NCBI GenBank assembly: GCA_964036315.1
Contig: OZ038496.1
Coordinates: 16,770,533 to 16,834,532 of the forward strand
Direction: 5' to 3'
DNA from: Acanthosepion esculentum
Lineage: Eukaryota > Mollusca > Cephalopoda > Sepiida > Sepiidae
DNA length: 64,000 nt
Part shown: in pieces, positions 54,390 to 64,000 of the stretch
Layout of the letters: every line of letters starts with the position of its first letter
Numbering within the stretch: position 1 is the first letter of the stretch
The notes under the pieces: model-generated
Database searches by the model: none
Told to the model about the DNA's origin: nothing
Seen by the model: the letters and a program-made list of their open reading frames with translations, nothing else
Translations under genes and position numbers: made by a program

Positions 54390-55109
54390 CAAATGCACAA
54401 CCGCAATTTTTGACGGATTTGCACCAAAATTTACATGCACATGTTCCAAGTTAGCAGAGAGGCCAAGACCAATGTTGCATTTCCCAACTTCCATCGATAG
54501 TGGAAATAATTGATTTTTTCATGCTTCTACAGCAGTTTTCATGTAGTTTGCAGCCATTTTCTACTGGCCAGAGTGAGAGCCTATAGCTGGCTGCCGCAAA
54601 TAGGCAGGAAGATTCTATTGGCCAACGTGAGAGCCAACAGCTGACTGACACAAATGTTAACTAGCATGCTAGCATGCAAAAAGAAATTGATAGCTGCATT
54701 CAGCACAAGTGGGAAAAATTTAAATCTGAATGGCACTTTACTCCAATTGGCTCATTCGCTTGCTTAAACTCAACGTTGATTCTGATTCCACAGAACTGGG
54801 TTGGGTGTGAAAAAGTATTTGTTAACATTCTTTTTTTCCAGTTATGAGTGCTTTTTTAAAGCTGATCGTTTAGTGTTCATTTTGTTTAGTTCTTTTTTCG
54901 TGACAGATTTAATGTTTAGTATAGAGCTTATAAAAAATTTGCAGTGTGAGATAGGCAAGAAGTAAGGCATGTAGCAACATCAGCACAGCAAAGGGCACTC
55001 CTTTAAAGGCAAGGAAGGGCAAAAATATTTTAAGTCAAGTGATAGCGATTGCTGTATGAGTCGTATGATTTTTGAATCAAGCACGGGCAACACCGGGCCA
55101 TGCTGCTAG
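54323..55109 (+). mobile_element. Non-autonomous Helitron, 787 bp
   Basis: Starts TCTCTATCTATAAAAGGC at 54323 after A and ends GGGCCATGCTGCTAG at 55109 before T, the TC...CTAG ends and A/T target of Helitrons. A GC-rich hairpin AGCACGG/CCATGCT lies just before the CTAG. A (TG)n run follows the 5' end (54347-54387), then ACCGCAATTTTTGACGGATT. No Rep/helicase ORF, so it depends on an autonomous partner. Confidence 0.85.
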
Positions 55110-55110
55110 T

Positions 55111-55540
55111 TAACAGTTATAAATAAGTAGTCATTATAATTCAGCTTTATAATGAAGAGTTATAAATACATCGACATATTTATGTCAATTGTTTCACTGA
55201 AACATCTGTGAGAGAATTCATTTTCAATTTCTTCAATATACCAGAACCATGTTAGGAAAATTAATGAGAGCAGAAAAAATTTTTTTCATGTGATACATTC
55301 CATTCTTGAGGACTTAAGTGATGTTTCCATTGATGTAACTACACATGTACATGAAGGAGAGGGGACAATGAAATTTTTAAATGTTTAAATATGCATATAG
55401 AGTCTAAATTTCATTTATTTATTTTTTTGTTTATGATTTTATTACTTTTGTAATTAAGTATTTCACATTGTGATAATAGATGATTTGCCAAGAAAGATCA
55501 AATTCTGTATGAACCTGTATGCAAATTTAACATATATATA
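55111..55540. other. Unassigned AT-rich sequence
   Basis: Begins with satellite-like words, then nothing recognised. Confidence 0.45.
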
Positions 55541-55549
55541 TGTGTAAGC

Positions 55550-55586
55550 CTGACGATTGCATCTAGCATGAAACAGACTGTCGCCT
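55550..55586 (+). ncRNA. Hammerhead-like motif with GTC site
   Basis: CTGACGA (55550-55556), stem II TGC/GCA, GAAA (55570-55573), CAG-A-CTG stem III, TC (55581-55582), then GCCTCT. Stem I is limited to about 2-3 pairs. The GAGGCGAC flank recurs at 60066-60085. Probably part of a Penelope terminal repeat. Confidence 0.5.
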
Positions 55587-55609
55587 CTAAGTGTTGACTT
55601 CTATGTTCA

Positions 55610-55612
<3 letters not shown>

Positions 55613-55665
<53 letters not shown>
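55613..55665. repeat. (TA)n microsatellite
   Basis: TA run of about 26 repeats; another at 55874-55898 directly at the mariner end. Confidence 0.96.
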
Positions 55666-55666
<1 letters not shown>

Positions 55667-55896
55667 CCTAAAGAGCCAGAACCTATCTACCATTGCGGTG
55701 CTGATTGATTATTTGCAAGCCGTATGGATGTTTTTAGTCTTTTCTTTTTTTTTATTGAATTTTTTCCCAGATATCAATTTGTGTAATATTTTTTTATTTA
55801 TAAATTGCATCATCTGTTTTTTTTTTACATCATCACAGTTTAAGTATAGGTATAAAAATAAAAAAATAAAACAATATATATATATATATATATATA

Positions 55897-56251
55897 TAGG
55901 GTGTCCATAAAGTTTGTGTGCACTTTAAAAAATTTATAACTTTATTTGTATTTGCGATAGAAATAATCTGTAAAAAATGTTATAAAGTTTAATGTACCTA
56001 GTTTTAAGTATAGCTAAAATAACTAATGTGATTTCAGGCATTACTGTAAATCAGTTGGCAAATGTTTTCCGTGAACTGCAAAATCGTATTACCCTTTGTA
56101 TTGCTAATGTGGAAACTTAAATAAAATTTCAATAAAACCTTAAAAAATATAGATTTACTTCTTTCTAATCCTTTTTACAAATTATTTCTATCGCAAATAC
56201 AAATAAAGTTATAAATTTTTTAAAGTGCACACAAACTTTATGGACACCCTG
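55897..56251 (+). mobile_element. Internally deleted mariner, 355 bp, with ~80-bp inverted termini
   Basis: Termini AGGGTGTCCATAAAGTTTGT...TATTTGCGATAGAAATAAT at 55898-55977 and inverted at 56172-56250 are nearly identical; TA on both sides. 56033-56120 still encodes the transposase end 'ISGITVNQLANVFRELQNRI', 'TLCIANVET' and a stop. The strong arm identity suggests a relatively young copy. Confidence 0.88.
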
Positions 56252-56262
56252 TATATATATAG

Positions 56263-56545
56263 GCATTGTGGAGTAATAGATAGCAGCTCAGATTGAAGAA
56301 TAGGAGAGCAGAGTTCAAATTCCAGTAGAGTTCTTTACATTCAGTTATTTGCTAATACCCTTAGTTATGAATCTATTTCTTCTCTTCCCAGTTATGGGTA
56401 AATAGCAGAACAGTCTGGGTTATGTAGCTTGGGTGGCAACTGGTTTAGGAGAAGGACTACTTTGAATTCAAAGTCAGCACACCAGTTCTCTGTATTCAGC
56501 TCTTCAAAAAAGTGCCTTAACAATTATAATCAAATGATATGTGCA
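56263..56545 (+). mobile_element. tRNA-derived SINE, family S-A
   Basis: Head GGCATTGTGGAGTAATAG (A-box-like), AGAGTTCAAATTCC (B box, about 56312-56325), body CCAGTTATGGGTAAATAGCA and GGGTGGCAACTGG, then AAGGACTACTTTGAATTCAA. Confidence 0.7.
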
Positions 56546-56684
56546 CATAGTCTGGCTGTTTGTTCTTAGAACAGAGCACCTTGACCCTTGTGCATCAAAA
56601 ACAATAAGAGAGGCCAGTATATATATATATATATATATATATGATAGAAATAGTAATAAAAATATATATATATATGTATAATAA

Positions 56685-56750
56685 GAGTGATAATAAATAA
56701 TATTAAATAGTAATCAAAATCTGCTACTCAGACTCTTGCAATCTGCTATA
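56685..56750 (-). repeat. Border module 2 (CAGATTTTGATTA) next to (TA)n
   Basis: AGTAATCAAAATCTGCTACT...CTCTTGCAATCT; inverse copies at 57397-57437 and 61175-61242. All three abut TA or TC runs. Confidence 0.7.
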
Positions 56751-56754
56751 TATA

Positions 56755-57385
56755 TATATATTTTTTTTTTTTTAAGCATATCACCCCAAGCAAGGCTGGA
56801 GGCCACTATCACGCATGGGGTTACAGAAGGGATGGAGGAAGAGCAGATAGGAGTGGTAAAGGAGAGGATGTGGAGAAAGAGAAAGATGGAGGGTCGATCA
56901 AGGCAAGGGGGTTACAGAAGATTTGGAGCGAGAGCAGATAGGAATGAAAGATGAAAGGATGTGGAGAAGGGAAGTGGATAGATCAAGGCAACTGGAGATG
57001 ATGATTGATGCTACACTTAAACCGTTGGAGATTGTATTTGTCAGGGAAACAGTAATAGGGAAGGGAGTTCCATAGGTGAGATGTGCGAGACATGAAGCTA
57101 TTGGAGTAGAAGAGACGTCTACATCTAACAGTTTCAACAGTGAAGGGGTGGGAATGGGATGCCAGCCTCATAGGACGTTTAAATTCACGAGGCCTAGGGA
57201 CAAGCGAAAGCAACTCCTCGGAGCAATTACCGTCAAAGTACTTGTAGAAAAGGCAGAGCGATGCAACATCGCGTCTGTGAGAGAGCGACTGCAGACGAGA
57301 TGACAGATCAGGGCCAATCACATTGCATATCCGTCTCTGGATCTTATCAATAACCCTGAGGCAACCAGCAGGGGCCCCAGACCAT
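56755..57385 (-). mobile_element. CR1/L2/Jockey-type LINE, 5'-truncated, open to its stop
   Basis: Minus strand is in one frame from 57383 to 56983: 'WSGAPAGCLRVIDKIQRRIC', 'LSHRRDVASLCLFYKYFDGN', 'REFKRPMRLASHSHPFTVET', 'WNSLPYYCFPDKYNLQRFKC'. A 3' UTR follows and an A-tail at 56774-56760. Truncated at 57385 by (TA)n. Closest to 11592-12658 and among the youngest LINE copies here. Confidence 0.88.
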
Positions 57386-57442
57386 ATATATATATATATA
57401 TATATATATCAGATTATAAGAGTCTGAATATAATATTTTGAT

Positions 57443-57518
<76 letters not shown>
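57383..57518. repeat. (TA)n, module 2 and (TC)n(TA)n
   Basis: TA 57384-57408, module 2 copy 57397-57437, TC run 57441-57475, TA run to 57518. Confidence 0.94.
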
Positions 57519-57520
<2 letters not shown>

Positions 57521-58138
57521 GGAACCAACTCACTCAGTAAAATATTTAACTCTAATACTCTTAAGTTAAGCTATAGTTGTGCTGATAACCTAGAAAAAAT
57601 AATTAAAAAACATAACAATAGTATATTCAGCAAGTATATAAATTCGGAAAGCCTGACAACCCACAAGGTTGCACATAGCAACATTAAGCAAAATGACACA
57701 AATAATAAATCATGTAACTGCAGGAATCCCAATAATTGTCCACTAAATAATAACTGTTTAACTAGCTCTGTAGTTTATCTCAGTACTATTTCAACACTAG
57801 AAAATCCAAATATAAAGAAATTCTACATAGGTTGCACCATGAGACCATTCAAGGAACGCTGGCGGGGTCACCTGCAATCTTTTAATAATAGTAACTATAA
57901 ATATATGACTTCATTATCCAAATACTTTTGGAGTCAGAAAGAGAAAAATAAAACACCTAAGGTTAAATGGAAATTAATTAGAAAGGCCCGGACATGTAAC
58001 TCACTATATGCCCCGTGTTACTTATGCCTTAACGAGAAACTTGAAATAATTAGATTTAAAAATAAGACTGATCTTTTAAATCAAAGATATGAACTAACAG
58101 TTAACTGTAAGCATCGTCTTAAATTTAACTTAGTATAG
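57515..58138 (+). mobile_element. Penelope-like element, intact C-terminal frame with GIY-YIG endonuclease
   Basis: One frame runs without a stop from the (TA)n tract to TAG at 58136-58138, about 205 codons. It covers the RT-endonuclease linker 'LKLSYSCADNLEKIIKKHN', the cysteine motif 'CNCRNPNNCPLNNNC', the GIY-equivalent 'SSVVYLSTI', 'KKFYIGCTMRPFKERWRGHL' (YIG and the conserved Arg), 'SLSKYFWSQ' and the tail 'CYLCLNEKLEIIRF', 'NCKHRLKFNLV'. RT is missing by 5' truncation. The first Met is at 57839, in the middle of the domain, so it is not an expressed gene as it stands. Best-preserved Penelope piece in the window. Confidence 0.88.
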
Positions 58139-58139
58139 A

Positions 58140-59788
58140 AATCATATACTTTCTATGATAATGATAAATGAAACTTAATAGACTATTACCTTTTTAGCAT
58201 GATAGTCGCCTTATCGATATGAATGTGTACTGGGTACTTACAAAGTATCATACGTGTCTGTATTTAGATGTATATATGTGTATGTTATGTAGAGTTATTT
58301 CTACTGTAGGATATGTATATGTGTATATAGGGATATATATATGATTTTTTTTTTTTTTTTTTATGAAGGTATATCGTTGTGTATATTGGCTTCTATCATA
58401 GGTTAACCTGTTTATGTGTATGAGTAAGGGAGTAAATTCTGGTAAGTGTCTACCACTAAATGTGTGAGTATATGTATGGGTATATGGGGATATTTATGTG
58501 TACTTGTGTGAGTGTAGATATATGTATGCATATTGCATATGTATGTATATGTATGTGTGAGTGTGCATATATGTATGTATATGTAGTATCTATGTTTCTA
58601 TGTGTATGTATAGGTTTATATATGCATATATATGTATATATATGTATGTTTAAATATGTATATGTTTATGTATATGTGTTTGTATATGGGTGTATATTTA
58701 TATGTATGTGTGGGTGATTATATGGTTGAGCTCGACTGTCTCTGTATTGTTTATCTGGATGTGTCGATATGGGTATTTATATAGGATTAGATATTTATAT
58801 ATATATGTTGGTGTGTCATTGTATGTGTATTTGTATGTAGGCTTTAGTGTCTTGGAGTGTATCATAGATACAAACTAAAATCTACTTTTGTTGATAAAGT
58901 ACCTTTAATTGCTTACAGACCGTTGTTCTTTTCTTAAATTATGATTAACTTTTAATATATTTTATCATAATGTTGTTGGAATATTATTAGAATATAAGTT
59001 GGTCTATGTATGCTTATTTCTTTTTCCTTTTTTATGCATGTGTCTATATGTTTATGTATATATGTATATGTGTTTGTATATGTATGTGTGTGTGCGTATA
59101 TGTGTATGTGTGTGTATGTATATGTGTATGTGTGTTTATATATGTATGTATGTATATATATATATATATATATGTATATGTATATATGCGTATATATATT
59201 TGTGAATATGTATGTTTGTATGTGTGTATGTATGTATGTATATGTATGTCTGTAGATATATATGTATATATATCTATGTGTAGTTGCGTATGTATGTGTG
59301 TATATATATGTACTAGCGGATGTGTATATGCATTTTTATACTCATGTCGTTTTAATTTACGTTTGTTTAATTTTTCATGTATACACTTGTATTTGTAAAT
59401 GTCTATATATATATTTAGTGTATATGCATATATGCATGCGTGCTTATGTATGTACATCTAGATGTGTATGTATGTATGTGTGTGCTTGTATATGGTTGCA
59501 TCTTTATATGTATTTCTTCACTTGCCTTATTTACTTTTCTGCGTCGACATATGGGTCAATATATTTATATGTGCTTATCTATGTGTATGTTTATGTACGT
59601 AGGTCTGTGTATGCGTACCTATTATCCTTATATGTGTCTATGCGGGTACATGTATTAATTTATATGCGGATGTGCGAGTGTTCAATTATATGTGGAGGTG
59701 GTTATTTACTTTTGTCTGTAAATGTGTCGAAAACTATATGTTTTCAAAAATGTATATATGTATATATATGTGTATGTGTGTGTATGTG

Positions 59789-59836
<48 letters not shown>

Positions 59837-60090
59837 GTTATTTGTTTAAATTTTTCAAGTTTAAATTCGTTTAATAACATATTAAGCCACAAATAGCTTC
59901 GACATTTGACCGTCTAGATCATATTGAATGTAGATGTATGTGCCTGTGTGTATCGATGTGTATGTGTAAGTATAGTGCATTTGCCTATGTGTGGTTTGCT
60001 TTTTTGTATATGTGTGTATATATCTAAATACGTCCGAGCGTTTAACATGCCGTTGTTCGAATGATTTCACGTGAGAGGCGACTAACATGC
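58140..60090. repeat. Degenerate TATG/TGTA-rich tract after the Penelope ORF
   Basis: About 1.6 kb (58230-59835) of imperfect TGTATATG-type repeats, interrupted by less repetitive DNA at 58860-59000 and 59340-59400. Long Tyr/Cys/Val-rich frames on both strands are artefacts. 60060-60090 carries GAGGCGACTAACATGCTGAA, sharing GAGGCGAC with the Penelope-like terminus at 55550-55590. Confidence 0.8.
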
Positions 60091-60581
60091 TGAAATGTAA
60101 CGAAAAATGTATACATCTATGTCTGGGATTCTAAATACAACTTTCAACTTAATTTCAATGAAAATATAAATTAAATAGCATGTATATCTTTTATTTTTAT
60201 TTTTATATTTTTTTTTTTTTTTCTCCTTGGTAATTCTACAATTTAAAACTTAATAGAGATCTGATTTAGATTTCTAAATAGGTAATTTTAATTTTTTACT
60301 TTTAATTTTAATTTCAAATTTTATAAATCTTTTAATATCTAGATAACCTTGCTTAGTTGTCAAATTTTTCGAATCATCCTATACTTGTTTTTTGATTGGC
60401 CACTCTAGCTTACGTAACAGCGTTTACTCTTAGCTAAGGATCGTTGATTAATTTTGAAACTTTTAAAACCATTTATTCTATATTCTATATTATCACTTGA
60501 CAAGACACAAGAAGTGTTGAAACAAAATGGCTACTTTTGTCGTGATTTTATAACATATTTATGTTGTAATATTCAAATAAA

Positions 60582-60651
<70 letters not shown>

Positions 60652-61110
60652 GATAAAAAGAAAGAACAGTAAGATATATAATCTAGTGTTCATAATTGAT
60701 ATTTTTATTTTTACAAAACAGTGCTCAATGTAATTTTAAATTTACAGAGCGTAAATATTATAAATTAACTGATTTAAAATATGGTTTCTTCACGACACAG
60801 GAATTACCATGTTTCAAAAACCAAAGTTAAAAACTTCAAATTTAATTATATAATTAAATTAAAAGCATTAGTTCTGTTTCATCTTCCAGCGAATTTTGGA
60901 ATAATTTATTTTTAGATTTACTGAATTTTAAACACACATAAAATTCATGTTTTTTTTGTTTTTGTTTCCAAGGATACAGAGAAATCCAATCATTTAGACA
61001 AGGGTGATAGCATGTTCATTTTTTATTAAGTATTATTGTATCAATTATGAGTTACATCCGAAAAAGTCTAGGTAGGGTAGGGGTGCATTTTTCAACGAAT
61101 TTTGACATCC
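60091..61110. other. Unassigned AT-rich sequence with (TA)n
   Basis: (TA)n at 60587-60648 and border module 1 (inverted) at 60720-60752. No genes. Confidence 0.5.
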
Positions 61111-61115
61111 ATTCA

Positions 61116-61117
<2 letters not shown>

Positions 61118-61178
<61 letters not shown>

Positions 61179-61242
61179 GATTGCAAGAGCCTAAGTAGCA
61201 GATTTTGATTTCTATTTAATATTATTTGTTATCACTCTTTAG
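61118..61242. repeat. (CA)n(TA)n plus module 2
   Basis: CA run 61118-61141, TA run to 61173, then module 2 (AGTAGCAGATTTTGATTTCT). Confidence 0.9.
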
Positions 61243-61633
61243 GTATTCTCTTCAAACTCTCCTATCCAATTCATTCGATACTAATTCAAAGAGAGAGAGA
61301 GAGAGAGAGAGTCATACTTTTCCAAAATTTTGTACTTTTTCACTTGAGGTCAATTTAACAAAATTTTATAGAGCATTTTCAATTGTTTTCTTGTTGAAAG
61401 ATGATTTTTTTCAAATTATACATAAACCAGGTGATATTGTTCTTTTTTAATGTTTCCCTTGATGTTTTGGTAATCTCAAGAAGTCTACTGAGAGGTTAAT
61501 GGTGAAAACAAAATGTAATGTTTCGCATACAAAATATTCGTAATTTAGCAAAATTTATTGTGGACAGATGAATCCAAATTTGAACTTTTTAGTAGTAAGA
61601 TGTGCCAGGAGAAAAACGAAAAAATAAGAGCAA

Positions 61634-61638
<5 letters not shown>
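61243..61638. other. Unassigned sequence
   Basis: A (GA)n run at 61291-61310; nothing else. Confidence 0.5.
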
Positions 61639-61639
<1 letters not shown>

Positions 61640-61702
<63 letters not shown>

Positions 61703-61872
61703 CATATATATATACATATATATATATATTGATGTGAGTATATTTGCTATGTTGCAATATTAACATATATGAGAGTATTGATTTACATTTGTGTCTGTGC
61801 ATGTCTTTGTTTAATACAACTAATTTATCAGGTATTATGATTTTCCAGAAAAATATTTATATAAATGCATTT

Positions 61873-61928
<56 letters not shown>
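61640..61928. repeat. (TA)n tracts
   Basis: TA/CA run 61640-61730 and pure TA run 61877-61928, separated by unassigned sequence. Confidence 0.94.
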
Positions 61929-61931
<3 letters not shown>

Positions 61932-62101
61932 AAAATTTCTCAGAATTAAGCTGAGGAAAAAATAAAGGAAAAAAGACAGGAAAAATATTCTCTTCAAACA
62001 TAAAGTAATTGACGTAATTTTACATATATTTACATAATTGACGTAATACATTACATATATATATATATATATTTTAGAATTAGACATAGCCCGACAATTT
62101 A

Positions 62102-62225
62102 TTTAAAGACATTTATATTATGTTTAACGTTCTTTTTATAGATACATGTATATTATTATAAAACAGAGCATTTGCTTAAATACATGTATCTATAAAAAGA
62201 ACGTTAAACATAATATAAATGTCTT

Positions 62226-62231
<6 letters not shown>
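62102..62231. repeat. Perfect 51-bp inverted repeat with 28-nt spacer
   Basis: 62102-62152 is the exact reverse complement of 62181-62231. The spacer and right arm contain AACAGAGCATTTGCTTAAAT and TCTATAAAAA, the words found in the S-B SINE tail (37145-37195, 44632-44683, 44820-44880), so the palindrome probably arose from that tail. Flanked by TA runs. Confidence 0.95.
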
Positions 62232-62261
<30 letters not shown>

Positions 62262-62379
62262 TTACATAAAAATGAAATTCTGTTGTACCCCATTTAGATG
62301 GCCATTTCACTTCTAGAGAAATTTCTCACCTCGAGAAATTCCCTGGAGCTTGTCAATAGCAAAACCTTTGATAAAAAAA

Positions 62380-62509
62380 TATTTCTCTTTTTTCTTTCTT
62401 CTTTGCTGCTCATCATTTTTATTTTTACTTTTTTTCTTTTTTTCTTTTCTCTACCAATCGTCTTTCTTTCTGACACAATTTTCTTTTTTTCACATCATCT
62501 TTCTTTCCT

Positions 62510-62544
<35 letters not shown>

Positions 62545-62830
62545 GTTGCACTTTCTTTCTCGTCTTTTTTTTTCCTTTCTTTTGTACTTTCCTTTCTTTC
62601 TTTCTTATGCACTTTTCATTCTTTCTCATCTTTTTTCTTTCTAGCTTTCTGTCTTTCTTCAATCACCTCATCTTATATCTTTCTTCCAATTCATTTTCTT
62701 TCTTTCTTTTTTTCTTTCTTATTATCTTTCTATCTTTCTGTCTGTTGTACTTTAACATTCTTTATCATCTTTCTTTCTTTCTTTCTTCCTTCTCCCTGCT
62801 CATCCTATGCCTTTTTTCCAATCCTTTCCT
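62380..62830. repeat. (TTTC)n and pyrimidine-rich tract
   Basis: Near-pure TTTC repeats at 62500-62543 inside about 450 bp of C/T-rich DNA. The 197- and 163-residue Phe/Ser/Leu frames over it are low-complexity artefacts. A similar C/T-rich tract lies at 63090-63290. Confidence 0.93.
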
Positions 62831-62879
62831 TTATACACTGAATTATATAATGTCTTCCCCATCCTCCTACTCTTATCAG

Positions 62880-63400
62880 TTTGCCAAATAAAAAAAAATA
62901 TTTGTTTGAACAAAATTGAAAAAATGGATTGTTGGCCAAAATTTGAAATCTGCTTGAATGAAACTATTTTCAAAATTTATTTTCAAGGCATATTTACCAC
63001 TTAAATATATGCACTTGTAGTGACAGGATATATAGCAACTGACTCTTCTTGCATAATGTATAAATACATATATAATATATTAAAATATATAAAAAAAAAC
63101 TCTCCTTTTCCCTTCTCTCTGATATCTTTTTTCTTTCCTACTTTTTCCTTTTTTTCATAGCTTTTTTCTTTTCTCCTCTTTACTTCTTCCTTCTTACTTT
63201 CTTTTCTCATCTTTCTCCGCATCCTTTTATTTACACTTTCTCCTTCTTCTCTCTTTATTTTCATCTGATTTCTTTCTTTTTTAGTTGGGAGAACCAAGGA
63301 CTGTAGTGTGACTGAAAATTTTCCATGAAAACAATTTGTGATTTTTTTTCAAAAACAAAAACCAAAACACACCAAAAATATAATGGGGAATAAGGAAAAC
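62880..63400. other. Unassigned sequence with second pyrimidine-rich tract
   Basis: Pyrimidine-rich at 63090-63290; otherwise no feature. Confidence 0.5.
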
Positions 63401-63404
63401 AGCA

Positions 63405-63590
63405 TCAGCCTACACCAATAAATCCAAAAACTGTAAACTCTGCCTGGAGGAGAAAATAGTTATAATTACCTTTCAAGACCAACACAAACTACTAAATAAA
63501 TGATCAGAACTCATCTCAAAATGCTGACATGAAAGCGAATTTTTACTACATTACTTGGAAATTGAAACTGAAAACGAACAAGAATAAACA
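63405..63590 (+). mobile_element. Penelope-like element, extreme C-terminus
   Basis: Reads 'NKSKNCKLCLEEKIVIITFQ', 'KLLNK*SELISKC*HESEFL', 'LHYLEIETEN', closely matching the C-terminus of the copy at 16928-16740. Two stops. Followed by an AAATAAACAA-rich 3' region to about 63780. Confidence 0.82.
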
Positions 63591-63835
63591 AAATAGATAA
63601 ATAAAATAAACAACAAGTAAAATAAATTAATTCAAACAAATAAGTAAATAAACTAAATAAGTAAAAAATGAATTAACTAACCACAAATGCACAGATAAAC
63701 ACAAAAACATAGTAATAACAATCAACAATAAAATAAAAAATTAAATAAAAACAAATAACATTATAAATACTGCGTTCAGATCCACAATTGTTTCCACTCA
63801 GTAGCCCCTAGAACAATTCAAAACACAAAAATACA

Positions 63836-63883
63836 TGCACACACACACACACACATACACACACACACACACACGTGTGTGTG

Positions 63884-63919
<36 letters not shown>

Positions 63920-63920
63920 T
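63836..63920. repeat. (CA)n/(GT)n/(TA)n/(GA)n microsatellite
   Basis: CA run, GTGTGT, TA run, then GA run. Confidence 0.95.
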
Positions 63921-64000
63921 AGGTGAAAAAATTCAGATAGAGTATATCTGGAAAAAGACAATATCAATAAAGACAAAAGGGAAACTTATCTTAGCCAATA

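Noticed and set aside
59006..59837. 130- and 191-codon frames rich in Tyr, Cys, Val and Ile
   Set aside because: Translation of TATG/TGTA repeats; equivalent frames exist on both strands.
62298..62891. 197-codon open frame, one of the longest in the window
   Set aside because: It consists of Phe, Ser and Leu from a TTTC/CTT tract, with overlapping long frames in other phases; no domain or codon signal.

Overview
The window looks like a repeat-dense intergenic or intronic stretch of an animal genome. It is very AT-rich. Almost all recognisable coding sequence is decayed transposable element, and (TA)n and (CA)n microsatellites recur every 1-3 kb. The mix points to a lophotrochozoan, most likely a coleoid cephalopod such as an octopus: Penelope-like elements with GIY-YIG endonucleases, RTE and CR1/L2/Jockey-type LINEs, a restriction-like-endonuclease LINE, mariner/Tc1 relics, a Helitron, tRNA-derived SINEs and hammerhead-ribozyme repeats. 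The organism call is an inference. I found no host protein-coding gene, rRNA gene, functional tRNA gene or CRISPR array.

Layout. 0-8.3 kb: microsatellites, an RTE relic and a 4.1-kb array of about 71 copies of a 58-bp pyrimidine-rich satellite with a 14-unit higher-order repeat. 8.4-13.9 kb: three CR1/Jockey-type LINE fragments, a GIY-YIG relic, a mariner whose terminal sequence is tandemly repeated and split by a LINE, and a solo LTR with a 5-bp target duplication. 14.4-20.6 kb: several RTE fragments, one broken twice by insertions, and a Penelope fragment. 21-26.5 kb: a MITE, a duplicated ~330-bp segment, a REL-type LINE on the minus strand and a Penelope 3' end. 27.5-33.3 kb: two copies of a ~380-bp repeat carrying a hammerhead ribozyme (candidate metazoan retrozyme), a mariner C-terminal relic, an internally deleted Tc1 element and a Penelope fragment. 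33.8-37.3 kb: a REL-type LINE abutting a Penelope RT, a 68-bp satellite derived from a MITE arm, and a tRNA-derived SINE. 37.4-49 kb: CR1/Jockey LINE pieces, including the longest copy at 46.1-48.9 kb, which carries an odd CpG-enriched insert. 49-57.4 kb: a 75-bp satellite broken by a SINE-bearing palindrome, more SINEs, a non-autonomous Helitron, a short mariner with long inverted termini, and a LINE. 57.5-64 kb: a Penelope C-terminal reading frame that is still open, a degenerate TATG-rich tract, a perfect 51-bp inverted repeat and pyrimidine-rich tracts.

Nothing here forms a working pathway. The functional signal is that of selfish elements. The best candidate for something under-described is the hammerhead family. 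One copy (27848-27894) has the complete catalytic core, a GTC cleavage site, a 6-bp stem I and a loopless palindromic stem III. A second copy (32967-33013, minus strand) differs by a compensating pattern of lesions. Further CTGANGA...GAAA cores lie near Penelope fragments and (TA)n tracts. All translations and alignments were made by eye, so boundaries of decayed elements are approximate.
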